A stretch of DNA of 35,879 bases, taken from NCBI GenBank assembly GCA_965369945.1, contig CBDUST010000007.1, forward strand, positions 1 through 35,879, in the 5' to 3' direction. A program made the position numbers and the translations under genes. Positions 32,296-35,879 of this stretch are shown piece by piece (position 1 is the first letter of the stretch; the number at the start of each line of letters is the position of its first letter). The notes beneath the pieces were generated by a model. The model was given only the letters and a program-made list of their open reading frames with translations. It made no database searches and was not told the origin of the DNA. This stretch comes from JADFNO01 sp965369945 (GTDB lineage: Bacteria > Planctomycetota > Phycisphaerae > Phycisphaerales > SM1A02).

Positions 32296-33837
32296 TTGCG
32301 TTGCAAGAATTGCGATTACCCGTTGTGGAACATCAAGGCGCGTGCATGTCCGGAGTGCGGCGAGGCATTTCGACCGACTGAGTTCGACTTTGTGCCTCAC
32401 TCCGTGATCTTTCATTGCCCGCATTGTGAGCAAGTCTACTACGGGACGGATAGCCGGGGTCATTTGGAGCCGCTGCAGTTTCCTTGCGCCAAATGCCAAC
32501 AGCTTATCCACATGGATCAGACCGTCGTCGCACCGGCCAAGGGCGTTGATGAGAAGGAAGCGCGCTTAGACCATATGCCGTGGCTGGAGCGAGGCGAGGG
32601 CAGATTCGTCAAGCCATGGTTCGCGACGATCAAATGGGCCATGCTCGAACCGCACCGTCTGATTCGCGCTACGCCGGTTGATATCCCATTCGGTCGTGCG
32701 TGGCTCTTTGGACTCATCACCGCAGCGATGTTCCTCTTGATCGGTTTCTATATTCCTGTGCTGGTATACGGCGCAGCTGTTTCGTTTGGTATGGGTCAGA
32801 GCGGGATGGGCGGAATGTGGTTCTCCATCGGAGGAGTCACAACGCTACTCGTCGGCATCGTTGTTGTGGGGGTGTACCTGCTTCTGTGGGCTGCGATCGC
32901 ACACGGTGTACTGAAGATGACTGGCAACACGGCGCACACGTTTCGTCGAACCTGCCACGCGATCTTCTACAGCGCACCGGCTGGAGTCTTTTTGCTGATC
33001 CCACTGTGCAACATTTTGTTTGGACTGGTTTGGTGGATTGCCAGCGCCGCCATCATGATTAAGGAATCGCAGAGAGTTCACGGCGCTCGAGCAGCGATTG
33101 CAGTTTTCGTTTGGCCTTTGATCTCTGTGTATCTGTTGCAGGTAATAACAGGCTTACAAAGTCTCTTCATTATTGGGATGCTTATGTCTTTCGCTTTTGG
33201 CGGTGGCTTCGGTGGGAGAACCTTCGGGGGCGGCATGCCGGCGTCGATGGAGACATCTGCCGTTGCCCAAGCAGTCCTCTCGTCTGCGAATTCAAGCAAC
33301 GGGATCGGGGCCACCCATGCATTGGAGCTAACACTAGGCGGCAATATGATCATGTCCTCTTGGGGTTCGAACTTCTGTCATCCCAATACGCAAACCACTC
33401 CCGCGGATATCCCCGTTGGTGACGGAACATTCCAGGATTTCATCAACAGCTCGCGAAGTTCGCAGCTTGGCGCGATCAAGGATGCCATCGATGCGATGCC
33501 GAGCAACGTTGTCGCGCATCGATTCGGCGACTTCGTCTTCACCTATCACGGGGCAGCCTTGAATAGCTGGGATACGCGACTGTGGGTCGTCGTCATGCTC
33601 CCAGACCCGGATGTCAACGACCCGCCCAGCGTCAACGACCCGATCTACGTTGGAACGGCTGATTACAACGTGACGCAGACGACGTTCGGGCAACTGCCAA
33701 CGCAGATTCGATGGCAGAACCAGCACCGCGCAACGCTGGGTTTACCGCCACTACCCGACTTGACGACTGTCACGCACGACAAGCCGGCGGTGGCGGGTCA
33801 ACAGCCGACGGGCGGTGATCCGAATAAGAAGGAGTAG
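32296..33837 (+). CDS. Zinc-ribbon/Yip1-like membrane protein, paralog A
   Basis: This protein has 513 residues from a TTG start. CKNCDYPLWN and ACPECGEAF form one zinc ribbon; FHCPHCEQVYYG and FPCAKCQQLIHM form a second. About five membrane helices follow (AWLFGLITAAMFLLIGFYIP, LLVGIVVVGVYLLLWAAIAHG, PAGVFLLIPLCNILFGLVWW, AIAVFVWPLISVYLLQVI), in the arrangement of Yip1-like proteins. A glycine-rich loop (about FGGGFGGRTFGGG) leads to a soluble C-terminal domain with VAHRFGDFVFTYHGA and LWVVVMLPDPD. TTG 32296 is chosen because it aligns with the start of paralog B and AGGGGG lies 7 nt upstream; an in-frame GTG at 32158 would add residues encoded by the MITE-like element. The function is unknown. 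Confidence 0.75.
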   Translation: MRCKNCDYPLWNIKARACPECGEAFRPTEFDFVPHSVIFHCPHCEQVYYGTDSRGHLEPLQFPCAKCQQLIHMDQTVVAPAKGVDEKEARLDHMPWLERGEGRFVKPWFATIKWAMLEPHRLIRATPVDIPFGRAWLFGLITAAMFLLIGFYIPVLVYGAAVSFGMGQSGMGGMWFSIGGVTTLLVGIVVVGVYLLLWAAIAHGVLKMTGNTAHTFRRTCHAIFYSAPAGVFLLIPLCNILFGLVWWIASAAIMIKESQRVHGARAAIAVFVWPLISVYLLQVITGLQSLFIIGMLMSFAFGGGFGGRTFGGGMPASMETSAVAQAVLSSANSSNGIGATHALELTLGGNMIMSSWGSNFCHPNTQTTPADIPVGDGTFQDFINSSRSSQLGAIKDAIDAMPSNVVAHRFGDFVFTYHGAALNSWDTRLWVVVMLPDPDVNDPPSVNDPIYVGTADYNVTQTTFGQLPTQIRWQNQHRATLGLPPLPDLTTVTHDKPAVAGQQPTGGDPNKKE

Positions 33838-33908
33838 CGGTGGGGTCTGTGACGATCGATCGAATATGATCTGGCCGCTATTGTCGAGGGTCGATTCGGG
33901 AAATTGAT

Positions 33909-35432
33909 GTGCATTGTAGAAACTGCGATTACCCGCTTTGGAACCTGACGACGAGCATCTGCCCGGAATGCGGCGTCGTGTTTGCGCCCAGCGAGTTTGA
34001 GTTCGTCCCGAACTCGGTGCGCTTCTGCTGTCCTCACTGCCAACAAACTTATTACGGCACGGACCAACGCGGGCACCTTGACCCACAGCAATTCGAATGC
34101 GTTCAGTGCGGCGCGGCGCTCCATATGAACAAAATGGTCTTGCTTCCGGCTGAAGGGGTGACTGAAGCGCGGACCAAGCCCGATGCCAACCCGTGGCTTG
34201 AGCGCAAGGAGCGCGGATTCTTCAAAGCAGCGTTCGCGACGGTGGGCAAGAGTCTTGCCGGTCAAGCGACATTGATGCGCGGTTTGGGCGATCAGGTTCG
34301 CGTGGGCGAAGCTTGGCGATTTGCGCTGCTGATACTCATTTTGTGGCTTGGTGTTGGCGTGGCGTTGCCGATCTTTGGTTTCGCTGTGATCGCCTCCCTG
34401 GAGAGTGCGTCCCGCGCCACCGCAGCGATCGCCACTGCCGCAGGCGTAACACTGGGCCTCGCTACATTCTGGTTCACAATGGTCGTGCTCTGGGCTCTTA
34501 CAACCCACGGCTTGCTGCGCATCACAGGAGGCGCGCCGCACACCATCGGCCGAACATTCGAAGCGATCCTGTACAGCTCGGGCGTAACGTTTCCCATGGC
34601 CGTTCCACTGCTCGGTGTGTATTGCGGCTCAACATTCGTCACGATCTGGTGGATCGTGAGCGCGATCCTGATGATTACCTTTGGACAGAAGGTTCACGGC
34701 GGACGTGCGACATTAGCCACGCTCGCGTTGCCTGGAACAATGTTCATCCTCATCGTCGGTGGGTATATCGGGCTGGCGTCATACACACTCACTCAAGTGC
34801 AGACGATGGGGCCGGGCGGGCCGTGGTCCACCGGCTTCTCCGTCACACAGACGCTCGCTACCGACGTCATGAACTATGCCCAGATCAACAACGGCTCGGG
34901 GCCGCAACACGTGATCCTACTTTTGCAGAGTGATCCAGAGCCGAACGGCCCCGCCGTCCGCAGGTGGAACCTCACAGCACACGATTTGGTGGAAGCCTCA
35001 ACAAACACTTACACCCAAGACATTCCGGTCGATGACACGACCCTGGAAGAATTTGAGAACCTGACTTCGATCGAGCGCCGAGCTGTTGCTGCGAACGTGC
35101 TCGAGGCGATGCCGGAGAATCTCGTTGCGTACCGCTTTGGGGATTATGTGTTTACCTATCCTGGTGCGGACCTGCGCGCACCGGACAATCTTCTGTGGGT
35201 TGTCCTCATGCTTCCCGATCCGGACACCAATAGTTCGCTTTCGCCTTGGCAATGGATCGAAGTTGGGCTCGCTGACAAGAGCGTAACAACTTTCCAATTG
35301 AAAGACCTCGCCATGCAGATCGAGACCCAAAATGTCTATCGTGAGTCGATCGGCCTACCGTCGTTGCCTGATCTGACGAAGGTGACGCATGACGCCCCGG
35401 CGGTGGCCAAGCAGCTAGAGAGCGAGGACTAA
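33909..35432 (+). CDS. Zinc-ribbon/Yip1-like membrane protein, paralog B
   Basis: This 507-residue protein is related to its upstream neighbour over the full length. The two N-terminal ribbons use C3, C6, C18, C21 and then C40, C43, C63, C66 (CCPHCQQTYYG, ECVQCGAALHM). The membrane region has about five helices (FALLILILWLGVGVALPIFG, LGLATFWFTMVVLWALTTHG, FPMAVPLLGVYCGSTFVTIW, TLALPGTMFILIVGGYIGLA). The C-terminal domain has VAYRFGDYVFTYPGA and LWVVLMLPDPD, as in paralog A, but the glycine-rich loop of A is missing. The start is GTG at 33909 (reading MHCRNCDYP). The gene lies 71 bp after paralog A. A role in envelope trafficking or stress sensing is conceivable; nothing shows it. Confidence 0.77.
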   Translation: MHCRNCDYPLWNLTTSICPECGVVFAPSEFEFVPNSVRFCCPHCQQTYYGTDQRGHLDPQQFECVQCGAALHMNKMVLLPAEGVTEARTKPDANPWLERKERGFFKAAFATVGKSLAGQATLMRGLGDQVRVGEAWRFALLILILWLGVGVALPIFGFAVIASLESASRATAAIATAAGVTLGLATFWFTMVVLWALTTHGLLRITGGAPHTIGRTFEAILYSSGVTFPMAVPLLGVYCGSTFVTIWWIVSAILMITFGQKVHGGRATLATLALPGTMFILIVGGYIGLASYTLTQVQTMGPGGPWSTGFSVTQTLATDVMNYAQINNGSGPQHVILLLQSDPEPNGPAVRRWNLTAHDLVEASTNTYTQDIPVDDTTLEEFENLTSIERRAVAANVLEAMPENLVAYRFGDYVFTYPGADLRAPDNLLWVVLMLPDPDTNSSLSPWQWIEVGLADKSVTTFQLKDLAMQIETQNVYRESIGLPSLPDLTKVTHDAPAVAKQLESED

Positions 35433-35454
35433 CCCGCCCGGGTAGGATTCCTCG

Positions 35455-35879
35455 ATGCAACTGCGCAAGACCTTCCTGTGGTCGATGATCGTGTCGCTCT
35501 CGCTGGCGGCGCTATTGGGCATCGCCGCGTTGCTGCTGCCTGGGTTTCGACGGTGGTCAGAAGAGATTCTCGTTTCGTCACTGCTGGTTGGCGGATTCAG
35601 CCTGGGGTGTCTGATCTGCGCCATTGTCTTGGGTAAGCGCCGACTCGTGCCGGCAATGTGGGTGGGAATCGTCGCCGCACTGTGTGCCCTGGCAGTTTGG
35701 TTAATACTCATCTGGTGGCCTGCGATCATCGGGCCTGGGCAGTGGGTGCAGGGGCAATGGGTGCAGCAATGGAGCCCGTTGCGGCGCTTGCTGGAGAAGC
35801 TGGGCGTTCAGTTCACGACCGTGATGGGATGGGCACGGTTGAGTGGTTTGCTCGTTCTGCCACAGATGCATGGCCGAGC
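35455..35879 (+). CDS. Multi-pass membrane protein, truncated at the window end
   Basis: An ATG at 35455, with TAGGA upstream, opens a frame that is unbroken to the last base (141 codons). Three or more hydrophobic segments are visible (FLWSMIVSLSLAALLGIAAL, ILVSSLLVGGFSLGCLICAI, MWVGIVAALCALAVWLILIW), then a Gln/Trp-rich loop with the duplication GQWVQGQWVQQW. It lies 22 bp after paralog B on the same strand, so it is probably in the same transcript. No family was recognised from this part. Confidence 0.6.
   Translation, partial: MQLRKTFLWSMIVSLSLAALLGIAALLLPGFRRWSEEILVSSLLVGGFSLGCLICAIVLGKRRLVPAMWVGIVAALCALAVWLILIWWPAIIGPGQWVQGQWVQQWSPLRRLLEKLGVQFTTVMGWARLSGLLVLPQMHGR

Noticed and set aside
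1..35879. tRNA or rRNA genes
   Set aside because: No cloverleaf with a GTTCRANNC-type T loop in proper context and no rRNA landmarks were recognised on reading; a tRNAscan-type search could not be run.

Overview
The window looks like chromosomal DNA from a member of the Planctomycetota, probably of the Phycisphaerae type. This is an inference, not a database match. It rests on high G+C, weak or absent Shine-Dalgarno sites mixed with GTG and TTG starts, large secreted proteins with propeller repeats and an 'IKPGSCPN' domain, and many short dispersed palindromes between genes, of kinds I associate with planctomycete genomes. I see no rRNA, tRNA, CRISPR array, prophage or transposase gene.

Layout. 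(1) 1-4702, plus strand: the tail of an unknown CDS, a DnaJ/CbpA-type co-chaperone, a WbaP-like polyprenyl-phosphate sugar transferase, a methyltransferase and queC (7-deazaguanine synthesis). (2) 4703-7533: a 455-bp gap, then a large secreted propeller protein with a strong ribosome binding site. (3) 7534-11396: a block of hairpins and dispersed repeats, gyrB on the minus strand with a consensus -10 box, and a divergent peptidoglycan-amidase-like lipoprotein. (4) 19840 down to 11472, minus strand: six genes in one direction. They are a 1205-residue Maf-type glycosyltransferase fusion, CMP-nonulosonate synthetase (neuA), nonulosonate synthase (neuB), UDP-GlcNAc 2-epimerase (neuC), an HDOD protein and a LON-domain protein. 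The first three overlap by 4 nt (ATGA, TTGA). Together they make a sialic/legionaminic-type sugar, activate it with CMP and probably attach it to flagellin or another protein. (5) 19932-28322: a small membrane/NTF2-like protein, two large secreted proteins on the minus strand (FG-GAP propeller plus alpha/beta hydrolase, and a glycan-binding/NEW3-like protein) separated by palindromic repeats, then a membrane-anchored protein overlapping a family-5 uracil-DNA glycosylase. (6) 28472-35879: a 2-Cys peroxiredoxin, a sugar-epimerase-like/HAD phosphatase fusion, ilvE, a MITE-like element at the ilvE stop codon, two tandem paralogous zinc-ribbon/Yip1-like membrane proteins, and a membrane protein cut by the window end.

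The most interesting points are the Maf / SpsF-like / radical-SAM-like fusion heading the nonulosonate operon, whose radical-SAM-like part lacks the iron-sulfur cysteines; the SDR-HAD fusion; the paralogous zinc-ribbon membrane pair; and the palindromic or inverted-repeat elements that supply the stop codons of the genes they abut. All functions are inferred from sequence motifs read by eye; no searches were run.
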